From assembly GCF_900112795.1 (NCBI RefSeq), contig NZ_FONA01000012.1, positions 78,479 to 142,478 on the forward strand: a DNA stretch of 64,000 nucleotides. The letters are read 5' to 3'. Numbering within the stretch: position 1 is the stretch's first letter; every line of letters begins with the position of its first letter. Positions 34,978 through 43,756 of the stretch are shown here, one piece after another. Source of the DNA: Thermophagus xiamenensis (GTDB taxonomy: Bacteria; Bacteroidota; Bacteroidia; Bacteroidales; Marinilabiliaceae). A model generated the notes under the pieces. That model was not told where the DNA came from. It worked only from the letters and a program-made list of their open reading frames with translations, and did not search any database. The position numbers and the translations under genes were made by a program.

Positions 34978-37962
34978 TCAAATTGCAATTCCTCTTACCT
35001 TTTTGTCGTAAAGGTCGTTAAACCATAATTGTTTAAACATTGTATTGACGCGATCTTCGGAAAGTTTATTGTAAAATTCAAGTTTGGTATTGATGAAATT
35101 GAGTAACTCACTATCAATCTCTTCATTGAATTTTTCCTGAATATTTTCTTTCGTGTTATTAGGATTAAAGAAACTCATTAATTCTTCGTTTGAATAGATG
35201 TTTTCTTTCATTTTTTCAAAATCCACACGGTCCTCCTCTGTTAAATCTAATCCAAAGGTGTCGTTCAACACTTTAATGATATTTGTTAACAAGTCGTATT
35301 CTTCTTCAGGTTTTCGATTTCCACCGCCGGGAGTCATGCCTTTCATTTCACCATCCCCGGAAACCAATTTTAAATCGGTAGTGTATTGGTGCTGTATTTT
35401 ATAGCTGTGTAGTTCCACTTCACCCAATACATCTAAAGGCATACTTGATTTGATGTAAGGCAGTTTCTTTATTAATGCCGTTAGGAAAACGTAGTACTTT
35501 TCTAATTCCACATCAGTGAAAGAAATGATACCCCTTAAAAAGCGATATAGCTTGACAAAAGACTTGGCATCGCCCTTAAAGCCTGTTTGTTTATCTTCGT
35601 CCAATTCTTCCTCGTATCGGCGGCATACCTCATTTAAAATGGGTTGTAATTCTTCGTAGTTGTCACCTTTACGGAAAAATATATTAGCAAAAGCATCAAT
35701 CTCGTTTTTATACAACAAATTGTAAGAGTCGATTTTGTTTTGGACATCATACAAGGTATTAGGGTCGGTTTGATGTTCTTCTTTCATGTAGTTTTTACCA
35801 TAAAACCTTTGAAAATCTTCCAGAACCATTTCCGGGTCGTTTACAAAATCAAGCACCATCGTCGAGTCTTTTCCCTTGGTAGTTCTGTTCAAACGACTGA
35901 GGGTTTGTACCGTACTTGTACCCCCCAATTTTTTATCGACAAACATGGTATGCAGTAAAGGTTCATCGAAACCAGTTTGAAATTTATCGGCTACAATTAA
36001 TATGCGGTATTTTGGTAATTTCAGGGCTTCCGGAATACTTATTTTACCTTGTAGATTATTCATGCTAACCTCGGTATAATCTTCGCCTGTTTCATCGTCA
36101 CGAACGGTACCCGAGAATGCCACCAAAGCGTTGTACGGTAATTTCATCTCGCGCATGATATCATCAAACTTGCGCTTGAATCTAACGGCATGCAAGCGAG
36201 AACGAGTAACCAACATTGCTCGTGCTTTGCCCTGTATTTCATTTTGGGTTTGAGTCACAAAGTGTTCTATCATTATTCGGGCTTTTTTCTCAATGGCATG
36301 GTCTTGTAAATCGACATACGAACTTAATAGCTGCACTGTTTTTTTCTTCTCGTATTCTTTATCGGGTATTTCGTTCCGCTTTACAATTTTAAAGTATCGT
36401 TTAAACGAAGTGTAGTTCTTTAGTACATCAAGGATAAAACCCTCTTTAATTGCTTGCTCCATTGAATAAATATCAAAAGGAGCTTTTGAACCATCCTCCT
36501 GAACAGTCCCAAATAGTTCTATTGTTTTGGGTTTTGGCGTAGCGGTAAAGGCAAAAAAGGAGATATTTTTTTGAATACCTTTACTCTTTATTTCATCGGC
36601 AATAATTTCGTCTAAATCTTTATTTTTTGATTCCAGTTCTTCGGCAACTTCCAGGGAAAGGGATTTACGTAAATGTCCGGCAGCTTCGCCCGTTTGCGAA
36701 CTATGTGCCTCATCAATAATTACCGCATAATTTTTATTGGGCAGTTTGGTAATGGTGTCGGAAATAACTGGAAATTTTTGAAGTGTTGTTACGATGATAC
36801 GTTTTCCATCAAGAATTGCCTGTTTTAAATCCCTGGCAGATTTTTTCTCGTCAATATAAGCCACCACACCCGGGGTGTTATCAAGTTGTCTTATGTTTTC
36901 CTGGATTTGAGAATTAAGCACTCTTCGGTCGGTAACCACAATGGTAGAATCAAATAGCGCTTTATTATCGGTGTAGTTTTGGTAAAAACCCGATAAACGA
37001 TAAGCCAACCATGTGATACTATTTGATTTTCCAGAACCGGCAGAGTGCTGCCCTAAATATTTCCCACCAACGCCATCTTTACGAACCGCTTCTAACATAC
37101 GGAGAACCACTCTACGTTGATGGAAACGAGGGAATAACAGTTTTGTCGATGTTTTTTGCTTTAATGTTTTTGTTTTTTCATCGTAGTAGGTCTCCTTATC
37201 GGTTTGAATACTTATAAAGTTCTGAATTAAGTCCAATAAAGAATCTTTTCGCAAAACATCTTCCCACAGGTAAGAAGTAGCAAAACCATTGGCGTTACTG
37301 TTTTCCAATCCTTGATTAAAAGGTAGGAAAACGGTGGAATCTCCTTTTAGCTGGGTGGTCATAAATACTTTTTCAGTACCTACTGCAAAATGAACCAAAC
37401 AGCGTTTAAATTCCAGAAAGGCTTCTCCTTTCGGATTACGGTCTTTCATATACTGTTTTATGGCATTGTGGTGGGTCTGACCTGTAAGCGCATTTTTAAG
37501 TTCCATGGTAACCACCGGAATGCCATTAATAAAAAGCACAATATCGATTTTATGGTTGTTTTTGTTTGAGTATTGCAACTGGCGAACAATGGCTAAACGG
37601 TTTTTTTTGTACCATTCTCCGTGTTCAGGGGTTTTGTTATTGGCAGGTTTAAAATAAACCATATTCAGCGACTGGCCACGGTCTTTTACCTTGTTGTGAA
37701 AAACATGCAGCGTTTTGTTTTTATTCAGATTACGCGCAATATTGTTTACTATTTGCTTATCCACATTAGCCCCGTATTGTTCTTTCAATGCCTTGTATTT
37801 TTCGGGCTGAGTGTCTTTTATAAAAGCAATTATTTCGCTTGGAATTACGCACAACTCCTTATTATATTCCTGAGGAGATATCACATGATATTCTTTTACC
37901 TCATTTACCAAATAATTTTCGATATGTTCTTCAAAATGTATTTCTTTTGTTCCTGTAGCCAT
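34978..37962 (-). CDS. hsdR: Type I restriction enzyme, R (motor/nuclease) subunit
   Basis: 994 aa DNA translocase and endonuclease of a type I restriction-modification system. The PD-(D/E)XK nuclease core is near the N-terminus (KIDIVLFINGIPVVTMELKN). Helicase motif I is QHSAGSGKSNSITWLAYR, motif II IIDEAHSSQTGEAAG, motif III FTATPKPKTIELFG, and later motifs include ADKFQTGFDEP and LSRLNRTTKGKD. A C-terminal helical domain (~850-994) contacts the methylase. The gene is the last of the operon hsdM-hsdS-GxxExxY-hsdR and is complete. It begins with ATG at 37962; the start is preceded by the remnant of a second GxxExxY gene. Confidence 0.96.
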   Translation of the reverse strand: MATGTKEIHFEEHIENYLVNEVKEYHVISPQEYNKELCVIPSEIIAFIKDTQPEKYKALKEQYGANVDKQIVNNIARNLNKNKTLHVFHNKVKDRGQSLNMVYFKPANNKTPEHGEWYKKNRLAIVRQLQYSNKNNHKIDIVLFINGIPVVTMELKNALTGQTHHNAIKQYMKDRNPKGEAFLEFKRCLVHFAVGTEKVFMTTQLKGDSTVFLPFNQGLENSNANGFATSYLWEDVLRKDSLLDLIQNFISIQTDKETYYDEKTKTLKQKTSTKLLFPRFHQRRVVLRMLEAVRKDGVGGKYLGQHSAGSGKSNSITWLAYRLSGFYQNYTDNKALFDSTIVVTDRRVLNSQIQENIRQLDNTPGVVAYIDEKKSARDLKQAILDGKRIIVTTLQKFPVISDTITKLPNKNYAVIIDEAHSSQTGEAAGHLRKSLSLEVAEELESKNKDLDEIIADEIKSKGIQKNISFFAFTATPKPKTIELFGTVQEDGSKAPFDIYSMEQAIKEGFILDVLKNYTSFKRYFKIVKRNEIPDKEYEKKKTVQLLSSYVDLQDHAIEKKARIMIEHFVTQTQNEIQGKARAMLVTRSRLHAVRFKRKFDDIMREMKLPYNALVAFSGTVRDDETGEDYTEVSMNNLQGKISIPEALKLPKYRILIVADKFQTGFDEPLLHTMFVDKKLGGTSTVQTLSRLNRTTKGKDSTMVLDFVNDPEMVLEDFQRFYGKNYMKEEHQTDPNTLYDVQNKIDSYNLLYKNEIDAFANIFFRKGDNYEELQPILNEVCRRYEEELDEDKQTGFKGDAKSFVKLYRFLRGIISFTDVELEKYYVFLTALIKKLPYIKSSMPLDVLGEVELHSYKIQHQYTTDLKLVSGDGEMKGMTPGGGNRKPEEEYDLLTNIIKVLNDTFGLDLTEEDRVDFEKMKENIYSNEELMSFFNPNNTKENIQEKFNEEIDSELLNFINTKLEFYNKLSEDRVNTMFKQLWFNDLYDKKVRGIAI

Positions 37963-37966
37963 AATC

Positions 37967-38067
37967 GTCTGAACTTTGATTCATTTGATATTGGGATTCC
38001 CCTGATTTTTTTGTTTATACTTCTTATTTACCAGCCGTTTAAATTGTAAACTTTTTGCTCCGAAATT
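37967..38067 (-). pseudogene. Tail of a second GxxExxY gene (remnant)
   Basis: This 101-base stretch is a near copy of 38117-38212, which contains the 3' end of the intact GxxExxY gene. On the minus strand it encodes FGAKSLQFKRLVNKKYKQKN..., the canonical family ending, whereas the intact gene ends SLQFGW because of a 4-base difference (GTTTAAATTG against GAATTG). The rest of the gene is missing. Confidence 0.7.
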
Positions 38068-38068
38068 G

Positions 38069-38113
38069 TCTTGAACTATGATTTTTCTTGATTGAATGAA
38101 AACTATGATTCCA
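38069..38113. repeat. ACTATGATTT module next to the GxxExxY genes
   Basis: GTCTTGAACTATGATTTTTC...GAAAACTATGATTCC, with two ACTATGATT words. Related words occur at 39907-39956 between hsdS and hsdM (GCACTATGATTTTTTTGATA...ATACTATGATTTTTTG) and, in altered form, just upstream of the GxxExxY start (38588-38550, minus strand). Confidence 0.5.
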
Positions 38114-38176
38114 TTGTCTGAACTTTGATTCATTTGATATTGGGATTTCCCTGATTTTTTTGTTTATACTTCTTAT

Positions 38177-38545
38177 TTACCAGCCGAATTGTAAACTTTT
38201 TGCTCCGAAATTAATTAATAATCCAACTTCTAAATCATATGCTTCCAAATAATTAATAGCTTGAGCTAAATGTACGTCTTCGAGTTTTGTGATTGCCTTT
38301 AGTTCCACTGAAATAACTTTTTCCACCAAAAAATCAACCCTACGTGTGCCGATTTGTTGATTTTTATAATAAACAGGCATTTCATATTCCCTGCTATAGG
38401 CAATACCTTCGTCAGCCATTTCTATGGCCAGAGCCCTTTGATAAATTACTTCCTGAAATCCGTTGCCCAACGCAGCATGAACCTTCATGGCGCAGCCAAT
38501 AATTTTACCGGTCAGTTCGCTGTATTTATACGCTTTATTAATCAT
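38177..38545 (-). CDS. GxxExxY protein
   Basis: 122 aa from the start chosen here (MINKAYKYSELTGKIIGCAMKVHAALGNGFQEVIYQRALAIEM). The name-giving motif is in GNGFQEVIYQ. Later segments are VYYKNQQIGTRRVDFLVE and VISVELKAITKLEDVHLAQAINYLEA, the D...ExK arrangement of a PD-(D/E)XK nuclease-like fold. The 38545 Met is preferred to 38584 because it matches the family N-terminus and has AAAGGA just before it. Function is unknown; proteins of this family are often found near restriction systems and rRNA intervening sequences. It sits between hsdS and hsdR, so it belongs to the operon but is an insertion in the usual order. Confidence 0.85.
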   Translation of the reverse strand: MINKAYKYSELTGKIIGCAMKVHAALGNGFQEVIYQRALAIEMADEGIAYSREYEMPVYYKNQQIGTRRVDFLVEKVISVELKAITKLEDVHLAQAINYLEAYDLEVGLLINFGAKSLQFGW

Positions 38546-38588
38546 CTGTAATCCTTTAATCATAAAAATCAGAGGTTCAGACACTTTC

Positions 38589-39908
38589 CTACGGCTTAGA
38601 CCATCCCCTTACATCTATTTTACCGGTTACGGCTTCGGATATGAGGGATTGACGGTAGAGCTTGAGCTTTTCGATGGATTCAATAATTTTTTCAATTGCT
38701 ATATCAATGTGTTTTGTATTTTCTTCAATAAACAACGCAATATCATCTTGTTCTTTTTGTGAAGGAAATGGTATTTCAATATTAATCAAATCAGATGCAT
38801 TTATCGCTGGATAGCTTACTCCGACAGACCTACTAATTACTTCATCAATGAAATTCTCACAACATACAACAGCTCCTAAAAAAGAAGACAAAACCTTTTT
38901 CGGGCGCAAGACTGCAAAGCCAGTTGATGCAATAAAGCCATCATGTATGACATCAATTTGAGCAATTGCTTTTAAATAAGTTCGGACAGTTGAAATGATT
39001 ACATCATTTTTTCTTACTATTCTACGAGCTCTTGATGGTGCTTCTGAAAAGATTAATGTTTCATACTGCTCAATCCCTTTTTCAAGACTCACATTGCCAA
39101 TTTCGATATAATTAATAACTTGTTCATCATCGATATTTTCAGAAAGAGTCTCATCATTGCATGTAACAACTCTTTTAAGTTTTTTTGTTTCCCAATGCTC
39201 CGGAATTTTTCCCAACCACTCAATGCCACTATCTTTCATAGGTACATTAGGATTTAAACCTTTGGTAACTGCCTCGTTAATGATGGCCTGGCGTTGCAGT
39301 TTAAGTTTTTCAATGAGTTGCTCTTTTTTCTCAATGAGGCTGTCTATTTGGGTGGTTTTGTGGTCGAGAAAGGAGGCGATGGCGGTTTGTTCCGATAACG
39401 AAGGTAAGACTACTTTAAGTTCTTTATACTTATCTGCTCCAATGTTCTGTATAGTAGCCTGATTAAATATGCTATCCTTCCATGAGGTGTATGAATTGGA
39501 CTTTGTAAAATAGTATAAAAAGTCGGATGAAACTTTATTTTTATTTGGTGATGCTTTTATTAAATATCCAGCAAAACATGCAACACCATTATAGTTCTTA
39601 AACTGAAAAGTTTTGCCAACAGTGGCACCACTTCTAGCAAATAAAATATCATTATTTTTTAAGTAGTATCCTTCTGCTTTATCAAGTGGTAATGATTTAA
39701 AAGTTTCATCTTTTAATTTACCATCATCTCCAAAATCAGTAATGCGAATATACCGAGGTAAGGTTTTATCATCAAGTTCTGCAGACTCATTTGCTCCATA
39801 TTGTAGAGGAGAATTAAGTAAATATTTCAAGCTCGCAATCTCCCAGGAAATAGGAATCTCACCAATCCACTCAATTCCACTATCCTTATATTTTTCGTAT
39901 TTCTTCAT
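38589..39908 (-). CDS. hsdS: Type I restriction-modification specificity subunit
   Basis: 439 aa DNA recognition subunit. It has two target recognition domains, each introduced by a related phrase (KDSGIEWIGEIPISWEIASLKYLL and KDSGIEWLGKIPEHWETKKLKRVV), and each followed by a conserved coiled helix (IASFLDHKTTQIDSLIEKKEQLIEKLKLQRQAIINEAVTKGL; ALFIEENTKHIDIAIEKIIESIEKLKLYRQSLISEAVTGKI). The two halves would read a bipartite site. The gene is followed 43 bases later by the GxxExxY start. The site cannot be predicted from sequence. Confidence 0.95.
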   Translation of the reverse strand: MKKYEKYKDSGIEWIGEIPISWEIASLKYLLNSPLQYGANESAELDDKTLPRYIRITDFGDDGKLKDETFKSLPLDKAEGYYLKNNDILFARSGATVGKTFQFKNYNGVACFAGYLIKASPNKNKVSSDFLYYFTKSNSYTSWKDSIFNQATIQNIGADKYKELKVVLPSLSEQTAIASFLDHKTTQIDSLIEKKEQLIEKLKLQRQAIINEAVTKGLNPNVPMKDSGIEWLGKIPEHWETKKLKRVVTCNDETLSENIDDEQVINYIEIGNVSLEKGIEQYETLIFSEAPSRARRIVRKNDVIISTVRTYLKAIAQIDVIHDGFIASTGFAVLRPKKVLSSFLGAVVCCENFIDEVISRSVGVSYPAINASDLINIEIPFPSQKEQDDIALFIEENTKHIDIAIEKIIESIEKLKLYRQSLISEAVTGKIDVRGWSKP

Positions 39909-39967
39909 TGTCTTGCACTATGATTTTTTTGATAGCTTTGAATACTATGATTTTTTGTTTTCATAGT

Positions 39968-41761
39968 TTATGACAATAATTCTTTTAATAATTTACTAAT
40001 CTCTTGTTCTAATTCGGCAATTTCGGCTTTAATGGTTTCGGAACTTTCCAAATCTTTATATTTATAGAAATACCTGGTAAAGTTGATTTCGTAGCCAATG
40101 CGGGTTTTGTCGAAATCAATCCAGGCATCAGGCACATGTGGTTTCACTTCCTTTTCAAAGTATTCTTCAATATCAGCGGTTAAAGGCACCTTTTCTTTAT
40201 CGCGTTTTTTGGGGTCGGGTTTGGGTTCTCCTTTCTTATTGGTTACTATGTTGCCATTTTCATCTAACAGAGGCTGTTCAATTGTTAGTTGATAATAACC
40301 AAAGTGGTCGTTGTCGAATATTTTGCAGTATTCGCCTTCTTCAAAATTGTTATAGATTTCAGCAATTTTGGCAATGAATTGTTCTTCAATGATGTTACGT
40401 TTGTTGCCCAAACTTTTTTTCATGGGATTGGCAAAAATATATTCCACCTTTTTACTGCCATTGGTTCCTTTTTCAATGTGGGCCGCTGCATTTATTAACT
40501 GAACCTTGCCTTTGCGTTTCGGTCTTTTTTTATTGGTAATAAACCAAATGTAGGTGTTGATACCTGTGTTATAGAATAGGTCCTTGGGTAATGCTATAAT
40601 ACATTCCAGCCAGTCATTTTCGATTATCCATTTTCGTATTTCGCTTTCGCCACTACCGGCATCACCGGTAAACAGGGGAGAGCCATTGGTGACTACGCCA
40701 ATACGGCTGCCATCACGCTCCATTTTAGAAATCATGTGTTGCACAAATAACAACTGCCCATCGCTGGTGCGTGGCAAACCGGCATAAAAACGCCCTGCTG
40801 GGTTTAAGGCTTCGTTTTGAATGAATTTTTGGTCTTTCTTCCAGCTAACCCCGTAAGGTGGATTTGCCATCATATAATGGAAATGCTTTCCAACAAACTG
40901 GTCTTCTGAAAAAGAATTACCGTGTTTTATATTATTGGCATCTTCTCCCGTAATTAATGCCTCTGATTTGGCAATGGCAAACGATTGTTCGTTTATTTCC
41001 TGTCCGTAGGTTTTAATGGTTGGCTTGTTGGGACTATCGGCAAGCAAAACTTCTTTAATGTATTTTTTGCCCAGGTTTAACATACCACCCGTACCACAGG
41101 CAGGGTCGTAAATGGTTCGGATAATGCCGGGCTGACTTAGTTCTTCTTTTTCGGGTGCAAAAATAATGGCATTCATCAAGGCAATTACATCGCGCGGGGT
41201 AAAGTGTTCTCCTGCTGTTTCGTTGCTTTGCTCGTTTGAGATTCTGATTAATTCCTCAAAAATATAACCCATGCCGTGGTTGTCAATTTTATCGGTATTT
41301 AGGTTCACCTTACAGATGGCATCAATCATTTCGTAAAGCAACTTATTTTTAATCAGGCGAGCTACAATTTTATCGAACTGAAAATAGTCCAGTATTTCAC
41401 GTACATCCGGGTTAAAACCATTCAGGTAATTATTGAAGTTAATCTCAATATTTTGAGGGTCGTCTTTTAGTGATATTAAAGTATGCTTTGAAGTGTTGTA
41501 GAACTTTAATCCTCCGGCAGCCTTGCGAAGGATGGGGTCGAGTTTATCTTCTGCTACTTTATCGTGAAAGTCATTGTAAGCTTTACGAACCTTTTCGTTA
41601 ACAGCTTCTAAAATACAATCCAAGCGTCTGATAACTACAAAAGGTAACAGCACATCGCCTATTTCATTTTTCTTAAAGGCATTCCAAAGAACATCATTGG
41701 TTATTTGCCAAATAAATCCTACTTCTACTTTGCTGTTATTGTTATTGACTTCGTTGCTCAT
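39968..41761 (-). CDS. hsdM: Type I restriction-modification methylase subunit
   Basis: 597 aa N6-adenine DNA methyltransferase. Motif I is DPACGTGGMLNLGKKY, motif IV is MANPPYGVSW (NPPY), and the HsdM N-terminal helical domain occupies the first ~170 residues. A target-proximal tail (about 430-597) has charged, low-complexity residues ending in a coiled coil (EIAELEQEISKLLKELLS) that likely packs on HsdS. It is the second gene of the operon after a small unknown frame; 60 bases separate it from hsdS. Confidence 0.96.
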   Translation of the reverse strand: MSNEVNNNNSKVEVGFIWQITNDVLWNAFKKNEIGDVLLPFVVIRRLDCILEAVNEKVRKAYNDFHDKVAEDKLDPILRKAAGGLKFYNTSKHTLISLKDDPQNIEINFNNYLNGFNPDVREILDYFQFDKIVARLIKNKLLYEMIDAICKVNLNTDKIDNHGMGYIFEELIRISNEQSNETAGEHFTPRDVIALMNAIIFAPEKEELSQPGIIRTIYDPACGTGGMLNLGKKYIKEVLLADSPNKPTIKTYGQEINEQSFAIAKSEALITGEDANNIKHGNSFSEDQFVGKHFHYMMANPPYGVSWKKDQKFIQNEALNPAGRFYAGLPRTSDGQLLFVQHMISKMERDGSRIGVVTNGSPLFTGDAGSGESEIRKWIIENDWLECIIALPKDLFYNTGINTYIWFITNKKRPKRKGKVQLINAAAHIEKGTNGSKKVEYIFANPMKKSLGNKRNIIEEQFIAKIAEIYNNFEEGEYCKIFDNDHFGYYQLTIEQPLLDENGNIVTNKKGEPKPDPKKRDKEKVPLTADIEEYFEKEVKPHVPDAWIDFDKTRIGYEINFTRYFYKYKDLESSETIKAEIAELEQEISKLLKELLS

Positions 41762-41834
41762 GTTTTGTTTCGATTTCTTTTTTTTCGTTGATAATGCAAA
41801 TATAGTTTTTATGTGTGCAGTGGTGGTGCGTAGG

Positions 41835-42107
41835 TTAAAATTTTAAAATTCCAGAAATGTAATCTCCTTTAATTTGTTCTGAATCTTTCCCACCTAAGGT
41901 ATTTATATTAGCCTGAATATCTTCAATTAATTTATTACTCACTTTACTATTTTCATTCTTTAAGTGACTTGAAAGTTGAATTTCATGTCCTTTCGTTATT
42001 TTCTCACCTTTACTGTTGAAATGATTAATCGAATCACCTGTGTAAATACGAAAATAGTTTGTCCAAATAGTTCTATCGTGCTCCGAAAATGATTTTTGTC
42101 CTCTCAC
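41835..42107 (-). CDS. Small unknown protein upstream of hsdM (GTG start)
   Basis: 90 aa, first codon GTG (with TAA two codons upstream). Hydrophilic, with a charged middle (SKGEKITKGHEIQLSSHLKN) and a lysine/asparagine-rich C-terminus; no signal peptide or membrane segment. I do not recognise the family. It may be a small accessory protein of the restriction operon, or the 3' end of a longer gene whose start was lost; the adjacent stop and GTG start make the second possible. Confidence 0.45.
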   Translation of the reverse strand: MRGQKSFSEHDRTIWTNYFRIYTGDSINHFNSKGEKITKGHEIQLSSHLKNENSKVSNKLIEDIQANINTLGGKDSEQIKGDYISGILKF

Positions 42108-42146
42108 ATCTTACATCTAAACATCTAAACCGTTATGCCGCCCACG

Positions 42147-42193
42147 ACAGAACCGGTTTGCACTTTACATAAGTATTTGGATATTGGGTTTAG
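42147..42193. repeat. Degenerate direct repeat right of the restriction-modification genes
   Basis: GACAGAACCGG and the following ~36 bases resemble 34742-34790 to the left of the locus (11 identical bases, then about two thirds identity). The pair encloses the terminator and all genes of the RM locus. Confidence 0.45.
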
Positions 42194-42241
42194 ATTTTTA
42201 TAGATTGTCCTGTAAAATGCAGCTATGCCGATGGATTTCAG

Positions 42242-43654
42242 CTATTTGCCGATGCAAAAGTTTTTAAAGATGTTTCCAAGAACTTCATCTGTAGTGATTT
42301 GGCCGGTTATTTCACCCAGGTAGTGTAGAACTTCGCGGATATCCTGGGCGATAAAGTCACCGGAGATGCCGTTCAGCAGACCATCACGAGTACGTAAGAT
42401 GCCTTCGCGGGCCTTTTTGAGGGCTTCATAATGGCGGGCATTGGTAACCACCACCTGATTGTTGTCGATGGCGTTTGTATCGACGGTTTGTAAAAGATGG
42501 TCAATTAGATTGTCGAGATTGGTACGGTGTTTAGCCGATAGTGGAACTATGGCATCGGTACCGGTCAGTTCGCGAAAGGCATCTTCAGAAAACCGCTGAT
42601 TAATGGTGCTCGAATCTACCAAATCCACTTTGTTAATAATCAGAATGAGTTTTTGTTGGTCGGCGTTCATATGCTTTTTGACATCCATCACGGTCCGGTG
42701 GATATTTTGGTCTTCATCCCTGGCATCCATCATCAATAATATGACCGAAGCTTTACTTATTTTGTTGTAAGTAAGCTTGATGCCAATGTTTTCCACTTTG
42801 TCGTGGGTTTCGCGAATTCCGGCGGTATCGATAAACCGGAAAGTGAGGCCGTTGATATTGATAACATCTTCAATGGCATCGCGGGTAGTTCCGGGAACAT
42901 CCGACACGATGGCCCGTTCTTCGTTAAGCAGAGCATTCAGGAGCGTAGATTTGCCGGCATTGGCGGGCCCTGCAATGGCTACCGGGATTCCATTCTTAAT
43001 GGCGTTTCCGAGCGAAAAGGAATTGATAAGGTTTTTCAGAACAGTGTCTATTTGATCAACAAGGTCAATTAACTGCCTACGATCAGCAAACTCCACATCT
43101 TCTTCACTGAAGTCGAGTTCCAGCTCGATCAGAGAGGTAAACTCCAGCAATTTATTTCTGAGATTAATCAATTCGTTGGAAAAACCACCTTTCATCTGTT
43201 GCAAGGCGACTCTGCGTGCCGATTCGCTTTGGGCTGCTATGAGGTCGGCCACTGCTTCGGCCTGACTAAGGTCCATTTTCCCGTTAAGGAAGGCACGCTG
43301 TGTGAATTCGCCGGGTTTGGCCATACGTGCACCATTGTCGATTAACAGATTAAGTATTTTCTGCTGAATATAAACGGAGCCGTGGCAGGATATTTCCACA
43401 ATATCGTCGCCCGTAAAGGAACGAGGTGCCCGGAAGAGGGAAATGACCACTTCGTCAATGTCGTTTTGGCCATCTGTAATGGTTCCGAAAAGTAGGGTAT
43501 GAGTTGGTTGTGTACTGATTTTTTTATTCGCGGAAGCCGGCCGGAAAACCTTCTCTGTTATTTGAAAGGCTTGGGGTCCTGCCATTCTTACTATGGCAAT
43601 GGCACCTGCACCGGCCGGAGTGGATATGGCACATATGGTATCGTCGGTAATCAT
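42242..43654 (-). CDS. mnmE: tRNA uridine-5-carboxymethylaminomethyl(34) synthesis GTPase MnmE
   Basis: 470 aa from the ATG at 43654 (the preceding codon at 43657 is GTG). With MnmG it modifies the wobble uridine of several tRNAs. N-terminal folate-binding domain (DTICAISTPAGAGAIAIVRMAG), central G domain (G1 GPANAGKSTLLNALL, G2/G3 GTTRDAI and DTAGIRET, G4 INKVDLVD), and the conserved C-terminal FCIGK. The folate site, tetramerisation and catalytic parts are all present. It is separate from RM genes by ~135 bases. Confidence 0.97.
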   Translation of the reverse strand: MITDDTICAISTPAGAGAIAIVRMAGPQAFQITEKVFRPASANKKISTQPTHTLLFGTITDGQNDIDEVVISLFRAPRSFTGDDIVEISCHGSVYIQQKILNLLIDNGARMAKPGEFTQRAFLNGKMDLSQAEAVADLIAAQSESARRVALQQMKGGFSNELINLRNKLLEFTSLIELELDFSEEDVEFADRRQLIDLVDQIDTVLKNLINSFSLGNAIKNGIPVAIAGPANAGKSTLLNALLNEERAIVSDVPGTTRDAIEDVININGLTFRFIDTAGIRETHDKVENIGIKLTYNKISKASVILLMMDARDEDQNIHRTVMDVKKHMNADQQKLILIINKVDLVDSSTINQRFSEDAFRELTGTDAIVPLSAKHRTNLDNLIDHLLQTVDTNAIDNNQVVVTNARHYEALKKAREGILRTRDGLLNGISGDFIAQDIREVLHYLGEITGQITTDEVLGNIFKNFCIGK

Positions 43655-43670
43655 CACAAAAATTTTTTTG

Positions 43671-43703
43671 CAAAGGTACTCATAAAAAAATGCCGAATTG
43701 AAA
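43671..43703 (-). promoter_or_regulatory. Possible promoter of mnmE
   Basis: On the minus strand TTTC (43703-43700), 21 bases, TACCTTTG (43678-43671). The -7 box matches fully, the -33 box at three of four. The ATG is 17 bases downstream. Confidence 0.4.
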
Positions 43704-43756
43704 AGTTACGAAGCATCTTTTCCTTCCGGCATTAATTTACGGGTTAGTAAACCGGT

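Noticed and set aside
34978..42107. RM locus as a mobile element with its own integrase
   Set aside because: No integrase, transposase or tRNA target is visible; only degenerate direct repeats are present, so mobility is left as a hypothesis.
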